A stretch of 31,886 bases of DNA from JBEIQE01 sp040376705 (GCA_040376705.1 JBEIQE010000022.1:1-31886); one strand, 5' to 3'. Positions 16,828-24,109 are shown, counted from the first letter of the stretch. Program-made: numbers and translations. The notes: generated by a model not told the origin, from the letters alone.

Positions 16828-16843
16828 CTTTATTATCAATAGG
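16806..16843. promoter_or_regulatory. two direct CAATAGG repeats 31 bp apart (OxyR site candidate)
   Basis: CAATAGG at 16806-16812 and again at 16837-16843, exactly 31 bp start to start, close to three helical turns. They lie on the same face between the ahpC and oxyR start codons. OxyR tetramers bind spaced ATAG-like half sites, so this is a reasonable candidate, but the spacing between half sites is not the standard one. Confidence 0.35.
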
Positions 16844-16851
16844 AAATATCT

Positions 16852-17745
16852 ATGACGCGACTCCCCAGTACCCGCCAGCTCCAGCACCTTGTGCGCCTTG
16901 CCGAACTGCAGCATTTCGGCAAAGCGGCGGATGCTTTGGGCATTACCCAGCCCACGCTTTCGGCCAGCATTAAAGAGCTCGAATCGATTTTGGGCGGCGC
17001 GCTGATTGACCGCGCAGGCAAGATGACGCGGCTCACCCCGATGGGCGAAGACGTGGCCCAGCGGGCGCAAAAAGTGGTGAATGACCTGTGCGATCTGGTG
17101 GAGAGCGCGGGTGCACAGGCACAGCCCCTTACCGGCACTCTGCGTTTGGGTGTTATTCCCACTATCAGCGCGTTTTTGCTGCCGCGCCTGCTACCTGCCT
17201 TGCGCCAGCGCTACCCGCAATTAAAGGTCTACCTGATTGAGGACCAAACCCAGCGCCTTCTAGAGATCATGAACCGGGGCGAGCTTGACGTGGTGCTGTT
17301 GGCCTTGCCGTGCGATTGCGAGGGCGAAAGTTTTGTGCTCTCGCGTGATGCGTTTGTAGCAGCGCTGCGCCGTGATAACCCGCTGGCCAAGAACAAGACC
17401 CTTAGCGCCAAGCACCTGCGCGGTGAGAAATTCCTCACCTTGCAGGATGGTCACTGTCTGCGAGATCAGGCGCTTTCGGCCTGCGGCTTGCAAACCTCGG
17501 GAGATGATCGCCATGCTGCCACCAGCCTGCACACATTGGTGCAGATGGTGGACAATGGCTTGGGAATTACACTTGTGCCGCAAATGGCAGTGCGGGCAGG
17601 CCTGCTTGAAGGTACGAACCTCGTCACCCGCCCGCTTGATACGGCAACAGCATACCGCGATATCGCACTGTTATGGCGTAAAGGTGCTGCACGTAGCGAA
17701 GAGCTACAGTTATTAGGGGCTGAGCTGAAACGGCTGTTTAAATAA
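16852..17745 (+). CDS. oxyR: hydrogen-peroxide sensing LysR-type regulator OxyR
   Basis: A 297-aa LysR regulator. The winged-helix region, RQLQHLVRLAELQHFGKAAD to TQPTLSASIKELES (residues 8-45), is the DNA-binding domain. The sensor has Cys202 and Cys211 in DGHCLRDQALSAC, aligning with the redox pair Cys199/Cys208 of E. coli OxyR. This makes it OxyR rather than a generic LysR protein. Oxidation forms a disulphide and switches it to an activator of peroxide-defence genes. Target ahpC is divergent 108 nt away. Its stop overlaps the convergent cytidylate-kinase-like gene by 8 nt with no terminator between. Confidence 0.95.
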   Translation: MTRLPSTRQLQHLVRLAELQHFGKAADALGITQPTLSASIKELESILGGALIDRAGKMTRLTPMGEDVAQRAQKVVNDLCDLVESAGAQAQPLTGTLRLGVIPTISAFLLPRLLPALRQRYPQLKVYLIEDQTQRLLEIMNRGELDVVLLALPCDCEGESFVLSRDAFVAALRRDNPLAKNKTLSAKHLRGEKFLTLQDGHCLRDQALSACGLQTSGDDRHAATSLHTLVQMVDNGLGITLVPQMAVRAGLLEGTNLVTRPLDTATAYRDIALLWRKGAARSEELQLLGAELKRLFK

Positions 17746-18406
17746 CTGCCCGCAGCTGTGGGTAGCGGGCGAGGGCGAGCGAAACAATCCGCCCCCTTAC
17801 CTCAAACTGGTTGAGGCGTGTCGTATCCAGCACCACTGCATCCGGCGCTGCGGCAAGGCGCAGGAATTTACGCGAGAGGTCTTCACGGTCGCGCGCCTCC
17901 ATTTGTTTGCGTAGTGCTGGCGTGGGTTTGGTGCCAAGGCGGAAGGCAAGGCGTAACGCGCGCAAGTCTGCATCTGCCGTAAGATAGATTTTAACCCCAG
18001 CGCGATTGGCGCCCTTGTTGAAAATCTCAGTACCTAGCGGGCGGCCATCTGCCACCAAGCCATATGTGCCCTGCGGAATTTGCTTAGGCATATCGCGCAT
18101 CGCGCTAATAAATGGCTTACGAAAACGCGGGTGGTTGGCAATTTCTGCGCCAGCCAATGCCACCTCTTCACTGCGGTAACGTACATCGGTTAGCGGCCCC
18201 AAAAGTTGCACTGGGCGAATATTATTGGCGAGACTTAACAGCTCGGTAGTGGTGCGGCCGGCTAGATGTTCACATCCTAAAATGCGGAAGAAGTTACCAC
18301 TATAAAGATGAGCCAGCTTAAGTTCGCGCGCCACCATTTGCGCAGTTGTGCTCTTGCCGCTGGCAATCGGGCCGTCGATAGTAATAAGCGGAATGGGGCT
18401 ATGCAT
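17738..18406 (-). CDS. cytidylate-kinase-like P-loop kinase, divergent
   Basis: A 222-aa protein whose layout follows bacterial (d)CMP kinase: ITIDGPIASGKSTTAQ P-loop (9-24), a substrate loop, VADGRPLGTEIF, RDREDLSRKF and DAVVLDTTRLN near the end. Several signature positions differ from housekeeping Cmk: LYSGNFFR replaces LDSGAxYR, and GRPLGT replaces GRDMGT. It may phosphorylate CMP/dCMP less strictly or another small substrate. A canonical cmk sits elsewhere in most genomes (often near rpsA), so this could be a paralogue. Not next to rpsA or aroA here. No ribosome site precedes the ATG, and a TATAAA box lies 5 nt upstream, so the mRNA may be leaderless. Confidence 0.75.
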   Translation of the reverse strand: MHSPIPLITIDGPIASGKSTTAQMVARELKLAHLYSGNFFRILGCEHLAGRTTTELLSLANNIRPVQLLGPLTDVRYRSEEVALAGAEIANHPRFRKPFISAMRDMPKQIPQGTYGLVADGRPLGTEIFNKGANRAGVKIYLTADADLRALRLAFRLGTKPTPALRKQMEARDREDLSRKFLRLAAAPDAVVLDTTRLNQFEVRGRIVSLALARYPQLRAVI

Positions 18407-18411
18407 GGCTT

Positions 18412-18440
18412 TTTATAGCGATTTGAAAATGCGAGTGCCA
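18412..18440 (-). promoter_or_regulatory. promoter of the cmk-like gene, leaderless geometry
   Basis: On the - strand there is TGGCAC (18435-18440), 17 nt and TATAAA (18412-18417), then 5 nt to the ATG. The -35 is a weak match, but the -10 is strong and no Shine-Dalgarno exists in the 5-nt gap. Confidence 0.4.
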
Positions 18441-18451
18441 GAAGTTAAACA
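18423..18451 (+). promoter_or_regulatory. rightward promoter with no sense gene downstream (antisense candidate)
   Basis: TTGAAA (18423-18428), 17 nt and TAAACA (18446-18451). It matches the class seen at tRNA-Leu, 13741 and argS. Downstream on the + strand lies only the antisense of the membrane-protein gene 18445-19200. Confidence 0.4.
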
Positions 18452-19200
18452 GTTTTTCTGCCCGAGCGTTGCCATACATATATAATCAGGCTGAATAGCA
18501 GCAGATAAATGCCTGTACGCAGGCCATGATCGAGCATCGTATACGGGCTGCGGCCAACCTCCTGATCCATAATGTTAATGAATATACAGCCAAGGACAAA
18601 GCCTGTGCCTGTAAGCAAAAGGCATAAGCCTGGTTTGGGCGCGGGCATTTGTTTGGGTATGTAGCGATAAATCATGCTTGCTACACTGATGCAAATAATA
18701 GCCGCGATACTGACAGCAACCGGTTGGGCGATGATCACAGCCATTGTACTGGTATATAAAAACAGACCACATAAAACTGCGGTCATCCCTAGTAGGCTTA
18801 CAGTAAGCCAGCTGGGCAGTAATGTCAGATTATCTCTACCAACTAACAGGTCGGCCACGCATTGCGTGAGTAATATTGTAAATGACATATGCCACAGCAT
18901 GACCATGGCCAGCATACCGCCGCCTTCGCGCATCATGCCCATCATTAGTCCTTCGAGAATAAAGCCGAAAAGCGCCCCACTCAGTAATATGTAAAAGAGG
19001 TGCAGCTTTTTGCGCACTGCCAGTTCATCCACCAGCACTAACATAGGAATATAAACCAGCCATACCCATGGGTCGGCGAGAAATTGCATGGGCCGCATGT
19101 TACCGAATAGAATTTCCGAGTTGGAGGCACCAAGGCTGGTCACCAGCAAAAGTCGGCATAGGCGGCGGCGTGTGGCGGTTTTAATAACCCATGCCCTCAA
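18445..19200 (-). CDS. polytopic membrane protein of unknown function
   Basis: Up to 251 aa, with about seven hydrophobic segments separated by short polar loops (for example PWVWLVYIPMLVLVDEL, LHLFYILLSGALFGFIL, GGMLAMVMLWHMSFTILL, IAQPVAVSIAAIICISVA). I do not recognise a family. The longest start is a TTG overlapping the preceding small membrane gene by 20 nt; a GTG about 57 nt later is possible. The first 19 residues are basic (RRRLCRLLL) and may not be real. It belongs to the - strand run from the NDUFA9-like gene and ends 38 nt before the cmk-like gene. Function cannot be assigned; a small-molecule or lipid-associated role would only be a guess. Confidence 0.65.
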   Translation of the reverse strand: MRAWVIKTATRRRLCRLLLVTSLGASNSEILFGNMRPMQFLADPWVWLVYIPMLVLVDELAVRKKLHLFYILLSGALFGFILEGLMMGMMREGGGMLAMVMLWHMSFTILLTQCVADLLVGRDNLTLLPSWLTVSLLGMTAVLCGLFLYTSTMAVIIAQPVAVSIAAIICISVASMIYRYIPKQMPAPKPGLCLLLTGTGFVLGCIFINIMDQEVGRSPYTMLDHGLRTGIYLLLFSLIIYVWQRSGRKTV

Positions 19201-19408
19201 GTGCGAAGCTGCCCAGCTGCCAACCTACCCATGCGCCCACAATCGCAAAGAACCAGCCGAACAGGCCAAGCCAGAACTTTTTATCCTTATCCTTCATCAG
19301 CTCCTGCATTTTCTCGCCGCGGGTGACATGAGCCAGTGCCAGCACGCCAATACCAAAGCCCATTACAAAGCCAAGCATGGCCAAGCCGTATTGAATAATC
19401 ATGCTCAT
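19181..19408 (-). CDS. small two-segment membrane protein, unknown function
   Basis: A 75-aa protein with two membrane helices: YGLAMLGFVMGFGIGVLALA and FWLGLFGWFFAIVGAWVGWQ, joined by a charged stretch (RGEKMQELMKDKDKK). The ATG lies in an ATGA overlap with the Nudix gene, so it is translationally coupled to it. No family recognised. The charged loop between two hairpin-forming helices would fit a small inner-membrane protein. It is followed by the larger membrane protein with a 20-nt overlap if that gene starts at TTG. Confidence 0.7.
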   Translation of the reverse strand: MSMIIQYGLAMLGFVMGFGIGVLALAHVTRGEKMQELMKDKDKKFWLGLFGWFFAIVGAWVGWQLGSFALEGMGY

Positions 19409-19827
19409 GCTGCAGCCTTTACATTAAAAGGGTTAAAGCCGTGGGCCAGCGCGTTGATACTTGGCAGCATCAGCGGTTGGGGCAGGTTGTTCCAATCTGC
19501 CCATTGCCAGCGGGTCATTTTATCCGGCTCCAGCACTTGCGGCTCGCCCGAGATATAATCGGCAATCATGGCAATGGTAATGTAATGCTTGCCGTTGTCA
19601 AAGATGTCATTGGTCAGCCAGCCGAATACGGGAGTGCTAATGGTCAGGCCGCATTCCTCCGCCACTTCGCGCAGGGCGCAGTCCTGCCAGCTTTCGCCAT
19701 GCTCAAGATGGCCGCCGGGGCAGCACCATGTGCCGGTAGCATGGGTGCCGCCGCGCAGGCCCATGAGGACCTTGCCATCCTTGCGGATGATCACGCCCAC
19801 ACCAACCCTCACTTGCGGCTCCGTCAT
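19405..19827 (-). CDS. Nudix hydrolase, NUDT15/MTH-like
   Basis: A 140-aa Nudix protein. The Nudix box GX5EX7REUXEEXGU is complete at residues 39-61 (GHLEHGESWQDC, then REVAEECGL). The surrounding segments resemble human NUDT15 and related nucleotide-triphosphate diphosphatases: HATGTWCCPGGHLEHG before the box and KHYITIAMIADYISGEPQ after it. Members hydrolyse modified or non-canonical NTPs/dNTPs to monophosphates with Mg2+. Substrate is not certain. It starts 3 nt after the stop of the NDUFA9-like gene and overlaps the small membrane gene by 4 nt. Confidence 0.88.
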   Translation of the reverse strand: MTEPQVRVGVGVIIRKDGKVLMGLRGGTHATGTWCCPGGHLEHGESWQDCALREVAEECGLTISTPVFGWLTNDIFDNGKHYITIAMIADYISGEPQVLEPDKMTRWQWADWNNLPQPLMLPSINALAHGFNPFNVKAAA

Positions 19828-19830
19828 GCT

Positions 19831-20775
19831 TTACGCAACCTTTTTAAACAAACCACCCGGCACAAAGCGGTCGAGGTAACTGGGCAATACCGCTTCCATG
19901 GCTGTGGGCTTGATGCCGAGGTCGCCCAGCTTGAGTGCGCCGTCATGCACAACGTTATCGTATTTCAGCAGCTCAACCTGATCGGGCGTGAGCATGGGCT
20001 TGGGCGCAAGCTGCAGGAACCATGATTTGAACTTGGCTACACCAAACGGCAGATTGATGAGGCAGCGCTTGCGCTTGGTTACCTGCAACATCAGCTCGAG
20101 CAGCTCTTTAAACGTAGCCTGGCGGGTGCCGCCCAGCTCATAGGTTTTGCCTGCAACATCGGTGCGGGTAATGGCAGCCATTACCGCATCGGCCACATCG
20201 CCCACATAAACGGGCTGGAACTTCATAAGGCCACCACCCACCAGCGGCAGTGCAGGGCTTACACGGGTAAGGCCTGCAAAGCGGTTGAAGAAATCATCCT
20301 CAGGGCCAAATACAATGGATGGTCGCAGGATCACCGCATTGGGGAAGGCCGCCGTTACTGAGGCTTCACCAGCTGCCTTGCTCTTGGCGTAGCGGGAGTT
20401 GCTGGCAGCATCTGCCCCGATAGCCGACATATGCACAAACCGGCCAACCTTGGCTGCCGTAGCGGCTTTAGCGATATTTTCGGCCGCCATGTGGTGCACA
20501 TCGTGGAATTTCTGGTTACGCTTTTCGTAAAGAATGCCGAGCAGGTTGATAACTACATCGGCCCCGCGCACGGCAATCTCGATGGTTTCCGGCCGTTTGA
20601 GTGAGCACAGCATGGGCACAATCTGGCCCACAGCACCGGCGGTACGCAGAATATTGGCCTTTTCGGGCGAGCGGGTGGGCACGCGTACGATGTATCCGGC
20701 CTTGGCGAGGCGCTGAATCACCTGCCGACCGATAAAACCCGTACCGCCAAAAACGGTTGCTACCTTGGTATTCAT
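19831..20775 (-). CDS. complex I NDUFA9-family NAD(P)-binding protein (atypical SDR)
   Basis: A 314-aa atypical short-chain dehydrogenase. The N-terminal nucleotide-binding motif is VFGGTGFIGRQVIQRLAKAG (GxxGxxG at 10-16), followed by the NLLGILYE and FVHMSAIGADAASNS segments and YAKSKAAGE, which carries the Tyr-X3-Lys-like pair. Close relatives in alphaproteobacteria are annotated as complex I NDUFA9 subunit family, related to mitochondrial NDUFA9, which stabilises the quinone-side arm of complex I. Enzymatic activity is doubtful in this group. First gene of the - strand run; a promoter candidate and a dyad lie upstream, and GGAG lies about 9 nt before the ATG. Confidence 0.85.
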   Translation of the reverse strand: MNTKVATVFGGTGFIGRQVIQRLAKAGYIVRVPTRSPEKANILRTAGAVGQIVPMLCSLKRPETIEIAVRGADVVINLLGILYEKRNQKFHDVHHMAAENIAKAATAAKVGRFVHMSAIGADAASNSRYAKSKAAGEASVTAAFPNAVILRPSIVFGPEDDFFNRFAGLTRVSPALPLVGGGLMKFQPVYVGDVADAVMAAITRTDVAGKTYELGGTRQATFKELLELMLQVTKRKRCLINLPFGVAKFKSWFLQLAPKPMLTPDQVELLKYDNVVHDGALKLGDLGIKPTAMEAVLPSYLDRFVPGGLFKKVA

Positions 20776-20799
20776 TGTGCTTTCTCCAGCTTCCTTAAC

Positions 20800-20828
20800 G
20801 GTTTAGGCAGCGCCTTGACCGGCGCTAA
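20800..20828 (-). promoter_or_regulatory. promoter candidate of the NDUFA9-like operon
   Basis: On the - strand there is TTAGCG (20823-20828), 17 nt and TAAACC (20800-20805). The -35 is poor. A perfect dyad, AGCGCC-TTGACC-GGCGCT (20809-20826), fills the spacer and may be an operator. Confidence 0.3.
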
Positions 20829-20837
20829 TCTAACTTA

Positions 20838-20866
20838 TTGACACGGTAGGGGCAAATGCCTAAACA
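20838..20866 (+). promoter_or_regulatory. tRNA-Leu promoter
   Basis: A perfect TTGACA (20838-20843), 17 nt and TAAACA (20861-20866). Predicted start near 20873, about 34 nt before the mature tRNA end. An inverted repeat AGGGGC/GCCCCT (20848-20875) spans the spacer to the start site. Confidence 0.6.
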
Positions 20867-20878
20867 GAGGCCCCTGAC

Positions 20879-20893
20879 AGCCGCTCTGCGGCT
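20879..20893 (+). repeat. hairpin AGCCGC-TCT-GCGGCT upstream of tRNA-Leu
   Basis: A perfect 6-bp stem with a 3-nt loop in the predicted 5' leader of the tRNA transcript. Its stem bases are the same as those of the hairpin downstream of the tRNA (21004-21023). Confidence 0.45.
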
Positions 20894-20906
20894 TAGTGTA
20901 TGGTCC

Positions 20907-20991
20907 GCCCGGATGGCGAAATTGGTAGACGCGCTAGTTTCAGGTACTAGAGCCGCAAGGTGTGGAGGTTCGAGTCCTCTTCCGGGCACCA
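20907..20991 (+). tRNA. tRNA-Leu (anticodon CAG)
   Basis: The acceptor stem GCCCGGA (20907-20913) pairs with TCCGGGC (20981-20987), followed by A and an encoded CCA (20989-20991). The anticodon stem is CTAGT/ACTAG with loop TTCAGGT, and the anticodon CAG is at 20941-20943, reading CUG, a common Leu codon here. A long variable arm typical of Leu tRNAs follows, and the T loop GGTTCGAGTCC is present. Confidence 0.95.
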
Positions 20992-21003
20992 TACAAGTCA
21001 AAT

Positions 21004-21023
21004 AAGCCGCATAGAAGCGGCTT
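21004..21023 (+). terminator. hairpin after tRNA-Leu, weak terminator
   Basis: AAGCCGC (21004-21010) pairs perfectly with GCGGCTT (21017-21023) around ATAGAA, followed by TCCTAAAATT rather than a clean T-run. It probably ends or processes the tRNA transcript. The stem matches the one at 20879-20893 upstream of the tRNA. Confidence 0.45.
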
Positions 21024-21103
21024 TCCTAAAATTAGCCCTATCGCTTCGCAACAACCGCGCATAAATTCATGCCCACTATTCTTAATGTTGCGAGCGAGCC
21101 TTC

Positions 21104-21715
21104 ATGACCATTCATTATTACAAGAACGACCTGCCGGACGGCCTCAACCTTGGCCCTGTTGTGGCGGTCGATGGCGAGATGATGGGCCTCAACCCGCACC
21201 GCGACCGCCTGTGCCTTGTGCAGCTCTCGAGCGGGGATGGGGATGCGCATCTGGTGCATCTGGTCGATCGCGACTTCTCGGCACCCAACCTCAAGAAACT
21301 GCTGTCTGATAAAAACACCCTCAAGATTTTCCATGTGGCGCGTACCGATCTTGCCGTCATGCATCACTGGCTGGGCGTGCGTGTGGCGCCTGTGTTCTGC
21401 ACCAAAGTAGCGGCCCGCCTTGTGCGTACCTATACCGATAAGAACGGCATGAAGGACCTGATCACCAATATGCTGGGGATAGAGTTCGTGAAGGGCGCGC
21501 AGCAGACCAGTGACTGGGGGGCGCTTGAGCTGACCGAAGAGCAGAAGAGTTATGCCGCCGATGATGTGCTTTATCTTCACAAGCTTCGTGAAAAACTGGT
21601 AGAGCTGCTGGTACGTGAAAACCGCACCGAGCTGGCACAGGCCTGTTTCGATTATCTGCCGTACCGCGCCGAGCTCGACCTTGGTGGCTGGCCCGAAGAC
21701 GTGCTGGGCTACTAG
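21104..21715 (+). CDS. rnd: ribonuclease D (DEDDy 3'-5' exonuclease)
   Basis: A 203-aa protein, the short alphaproteobacterial form with only the exonuclease domain and no HRDC domains (E. coli RNase D is about 375 aa). Catalytic residues visible: Asp23 and Glu25 in VVAVDGEMMGL (Exo I), Asp82 in HVARTDLAVMHH (Exo II), and Tyr150-X3-Asp154 in KSYAADDVLYLHKL (Exo III, DEDDy type). It trims the 3' ends of tRNA precursors and other small RNAs. It lies just downstream of a tRNA and 1 nt before kdsD, in the usual alphaproteobacterial order. Confidence 0.92.
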   Translation: MTIHYYKNDLPDGLNLGPVVAVDGEMMGLNPHRDRLCLVQLSSGDGDAHLVHLVDRDFSAPNLKKLLSDKNTLKIFHVARTDLAVMHHWLGVRVAPVFCTKVAARLVRTYTDKNGMKDLITNMLGIEFVKGAQQTSDWGALELTEEQKSYAADDVLYLHKLREKLVELLVRENRTELAQACFDYLPYRAELDLGGWPEDVLGY

Positions 21716-21716
21716 A

Positions 21717-22703
21717 ATGAGTGCCAAGTTATCGGTAAAACCCAAACATAAAGACCTGCAGGTCGCCGAAGCCGTATTGCGCCTTGAGGCCGATGCGCTG
21801 AACATTCTGGCCGATAGCCTGAATGGCGATTTCCTGAAGGCGGTAGATACCATCTACAAGACCAAGGGCCGGGTCATCGTCACCGGTATGGGCAAGTCCG
21901 GCCATGTTGCGCGCAAGATTGCCGCTACGCTGGCCTCAACCGGCACACCTGCTTTCTTTGTGCATCCCGGCGAAGCCAGCCATGGCGACTTGGGCATGAT
22001 CGATAAGAAAGACTGCGTTTTGGCGCTGTCTTACTCAGGTAAAGCTGCTGAGCTGCGCGATATCCTTGGCTATACCGCGCGGTTTGAAATTCCGCTTATC
22101 GCAATGACCGGTAATGCCGCTTCGCCACTGGCCGAAGCTTCTGACATTCTGTTACTGCTGCCCAAGCTGGCTGAGGCTGGTTCGCTGGGCGTTGCGCCTA
22201 CAACCTCGACCACCATGCAGATGGCGCTGGGCGATGCGATTGCGGTGGCGCTGTTCGAGCGCCGTGGTTTTACGCCCGAAGACTTTAAAGTCTTCCACCC
22301 GGGCGGCGCGCTGGGCAAGCATCTGCTGCGCGTGAAAGACCTGATGCATAGCGGCGATGCCATTCCGCTGATTGATGCCAGTGCGGACATGAGCCACGCG
22401 CTGGTCGAGATGAGCGCCAAGGGCTTTGGCTGCGTTGGCGTGATTGGCAATGAGGGCGAGCTGCTGGGTATTATTACCGATGGTGACTTGCGCCGCCACA
22501 TGAGCCGCGATCTTACCTCGCAGCCGGTGGCGCGTATCATGACGCCAAACCCGCGTAGCATCCGCCCCACAGCGCTGGCGGCTGAGTGCCTTGCCGAGAT
22601 GACCGCGCATACCCCGCGCGTAACCAATATCTTTGTGGTGGAAGAGGGCCAGCCGATTGGCATAATCCATATGCACGATCTGCTCCGTGCCGGGGTCACC
22701 TGA
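21717..22703 (+). CDS. kdsD: D-arabinose-5-phosphate isomerase (KdsD/KpsF)
   Basis: A 328-aa protein. The SIS domain (about 40-180) has VTGMGKSGHVARKIAATLAS and PTTSTTMQMALGDAIAVAL, the sugar-phosphate isomerase motifs. Two CBS domains follow (about 205-262 and 270-328), including VKDLMHSGDAIP, GIITDGDLRRHM and GIIHMHDLL. It converts D-ribulose 5-phosphate to D-arabinose 5-phosphate, the first step of KDO synthesis for LPS. The start at 21717 lies 1 nt after the rnd stop; a longer in-frame version inside rnd is rejected. The start of lptC overlaps its stop by one base. Confidence 0.94.
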   Translation: MSAKLSVKPKHKDLQVAEAVLRLEADALNILADSLNGDFLKAVDTIYKTKGRVIVTGMGKSGHVARKIAATLASTGTPAFFVHPGEASHGDLGMIDKKDCVLALSYSGKAAELRDILGYTARFEIPLIAMTGNAASPLAEASDILLLLPKLAEAGSLGVAPTTSTTMQMALGDAIAVALFERRGFTPEDFKVFHPGGALGKHLLRVKDLMHSGDAIPLIDASADMSHALVEMSAKGFGCVGVIGNEGELLGIITDGDLRRHMSRDLTSQPVARIMTPNPRSIRPTALAAECLAEMTAHTPRVTNIFVVEEGQPIGIIHMHDLLRAGVT

Positions 22704-23299
22704 TGATCCGCGAAGAACTGGACGCTGCCAACCGCTATAGCCGGTTTGTCCTGCTCATGCGCTGGGCCTTGCCCGGTGCGGCGGTGGTCATGCTGCTGTT
22801 GCTGCTGGTCTGGCCGAATGCCAATGGCGATGTGCGCAACCTGCCAGCCACCAGCATGGGCCAACGCGAAATGACCAATCCGCGTTATTCGGGCCTCAAC
22901 ACCAAAGGCGAGCCGATGGTGGTGACGGCTACCCGTGCCATTCAGGTAGGCGAGATGGACGAGGCCATTGACCTTGAAAACGTAAAGGGCGAGCTCACCC
23001 GCACCGGCGGTGGCTGGGTACGTATTGAGTCGCTCACCGGTCAATATGACCAGAAAAACAACATGGTAGTGCTCACTGGGCAGGTGCGCCTGACCGATAA
23101 CGATGGTTACGATGTGGTGACCGATAAGGCCACCATCAACCTCACAGCGCCTGCTGGGGCCAGCGGCGACCAGCCGGTTACCGGCAAGGGGCCGCAGGGA
23201 AATATCCGCGCCAACGGATTCCGCATTACCGACGAGGGTAAAACGGTGGTATTTACTGGCAGGTCGCGGTTGGTCCTGCCACAAGGGAATGGCCGTTAA
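22703..23299 (+). CDS. lptC: LPS export protein LptC
   Basis: A 198-aa bitopic protein. One membrane anchor (WALPGAAVVMLLLLLVW, about 22-38) is followed by a periplasmic beta-jellyroll region with PRYSGLNTKGEPMVVTATRA and later NIRANGFRITDEGKTVVFTG, the conserved LptC/YrbK pattern. LptC sits on the LptBFG transporter and passes LPS to LptA. The TGATG overlap with kdsD and 9-nt gap to lptA show a shared operon. Confidence 0.88.
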   Translation: MIREELDAANRYSRFVLLMRWALPGAAVVMLLLLLVWPNANGDVRNLPATSMGQREMTNPRYSGLNTKGEPMVVTATRAIQVGEMDEAIDLENVKGELTRTGGGWVRIESLTGQYDQKNNMVVLTGQVRLTDNDGYDVVTDKATINLTAPAGASGDQPVTGKGPQGNIRANGFRITDEGKTVVFTGRSRLVLPQGNGR

Positions 23300-23308
23300 G
23301 GGAGCATC

Positions 23309-24100
23309 ATGAAGGTTCTGGTCTTAGCTCTGCTGCTTGTATCTGCTGCTCCAGCCATGGCGCAGGAGCCCGCTGCTGCGCTGGCCACTTCGGGCGCGCC
23401 GGTGGCGATTAACGCCGATAGCCTTGAGTTCAACCAGACTGAGCGCACCTACATCGCGCGCGGTAATGCCGAGGTCGAGCAGAATGGTGTGGTCATCAAG
23501 GCTGACTTGCTGACTGCCAGCTACGTAGAAGGTGAGGGTGGCAGCACCACCTTTACAGAGGTGCATGCAACCGGCAACGTGCATATCACCAGCGGCAAGG
23601 GCGAAATTTTTGGCGAGCGCGGCGTGTATGATGTGGCGCGCGAAGTGGCCGTGATCAAAGGCAGCAACCTGCGCATGGTGGCGGGCGCAGATACCGTAAC
23701 TGCTAAAGACACGCTCGAATTCTGGCAAAAAGAAAACCTCGCGGTCGCGCGCGGCGAAGCTGTAGCCATTCGTGGCACTAACCGCGTCGCTGCCGATACA
23801 CTCACTGCCGTATTGGCGCAGAATGCTGCCAAGCAAATGGAAGTGAAGCGTGTAGGGGCCGAGGGTAATGTGATGATTACCACCCCAACCGAAATCGCGC
23901 AGGGTAACAACGGCGTCTATGATGTAGCACAAGAAAAGGCCACACTGAATGGCAATGTGCGCATCACCCGCGGCGAAAACCAGCTCAACGGCAACCGTGC
24001 CGAAGTGAATATGGCAACCGGCGTCTCACGCCTGCTTTCGGCCCCCGGCCAGCGCGTGCGCGCGCTGATCGTGCCCAAAGATGCTCCAGTTGTAAGGTAA
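23309..24100 (+). CDS. lptA: LPS transport periplasmic protein LptA (OstA-like)
   Basis: A 263-aa protein with a signal peptide (KVLVLALLLVSAAPAMA, cut before Gln19). The mature part is built of repeated beta strands of the OstA/LptA type: VAINADSLEFNQTERTYIAR, ATGNVHITSGKGEIFGERGVY and NLAVARGEAVAIRG. LptA forms the periplasmic bridge carrying LPS from LptC to LptD. It is longer than E. coli LptA (about 185 aa), with what looks like a third repeat. GGGAG precedes the ATG, and lptB follows after 9 nt. Confidence 0.9.
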   Translation: MKVLVLALLLVSAAPAMAQEPAAALATSGAPVAINADSLEFNQTERTYIARGNAEVEQNGVVIKADLLTASYVEGEGGSTTFTEVHATGNVHITSGKGEIFGERGVYDVAREVAVIKGSNLRMVAGADTVTAKDTLEFWQKENLAVARGEAVAIRGTNRVAADTLTAVLAQNAAKQMEVKRVGAEGNVMITTPTEIAQGNNGVYDVAQEKATLNGNVRITRGENQLNGNRAEVNMATGVSRLLSAPGQRVRALIVPKDAPVVR

Positions 24101-24109
24101 GCTTTTCTC

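Noticed and set aside
20907..20991. tRNA-Leu as an attachment site for an integrated element
   Set aside because: The tRNA is intact and no second copy of its 3' end or integrase gene is nearby; the flanking genes are core genes.
22070..23284. 404-aa antisense reading frame over kdsD and lptC
   Set aside because: Long only because GC-rich coding DNA lacks stops on the other strand. The sense genes have clear families and operon spacing.
23324..23932. 202-aa antisense reading frame over lptA
   Set aside because: Shadow of lptA, which has a signal peptide and OstA repeats; no independent start signal.
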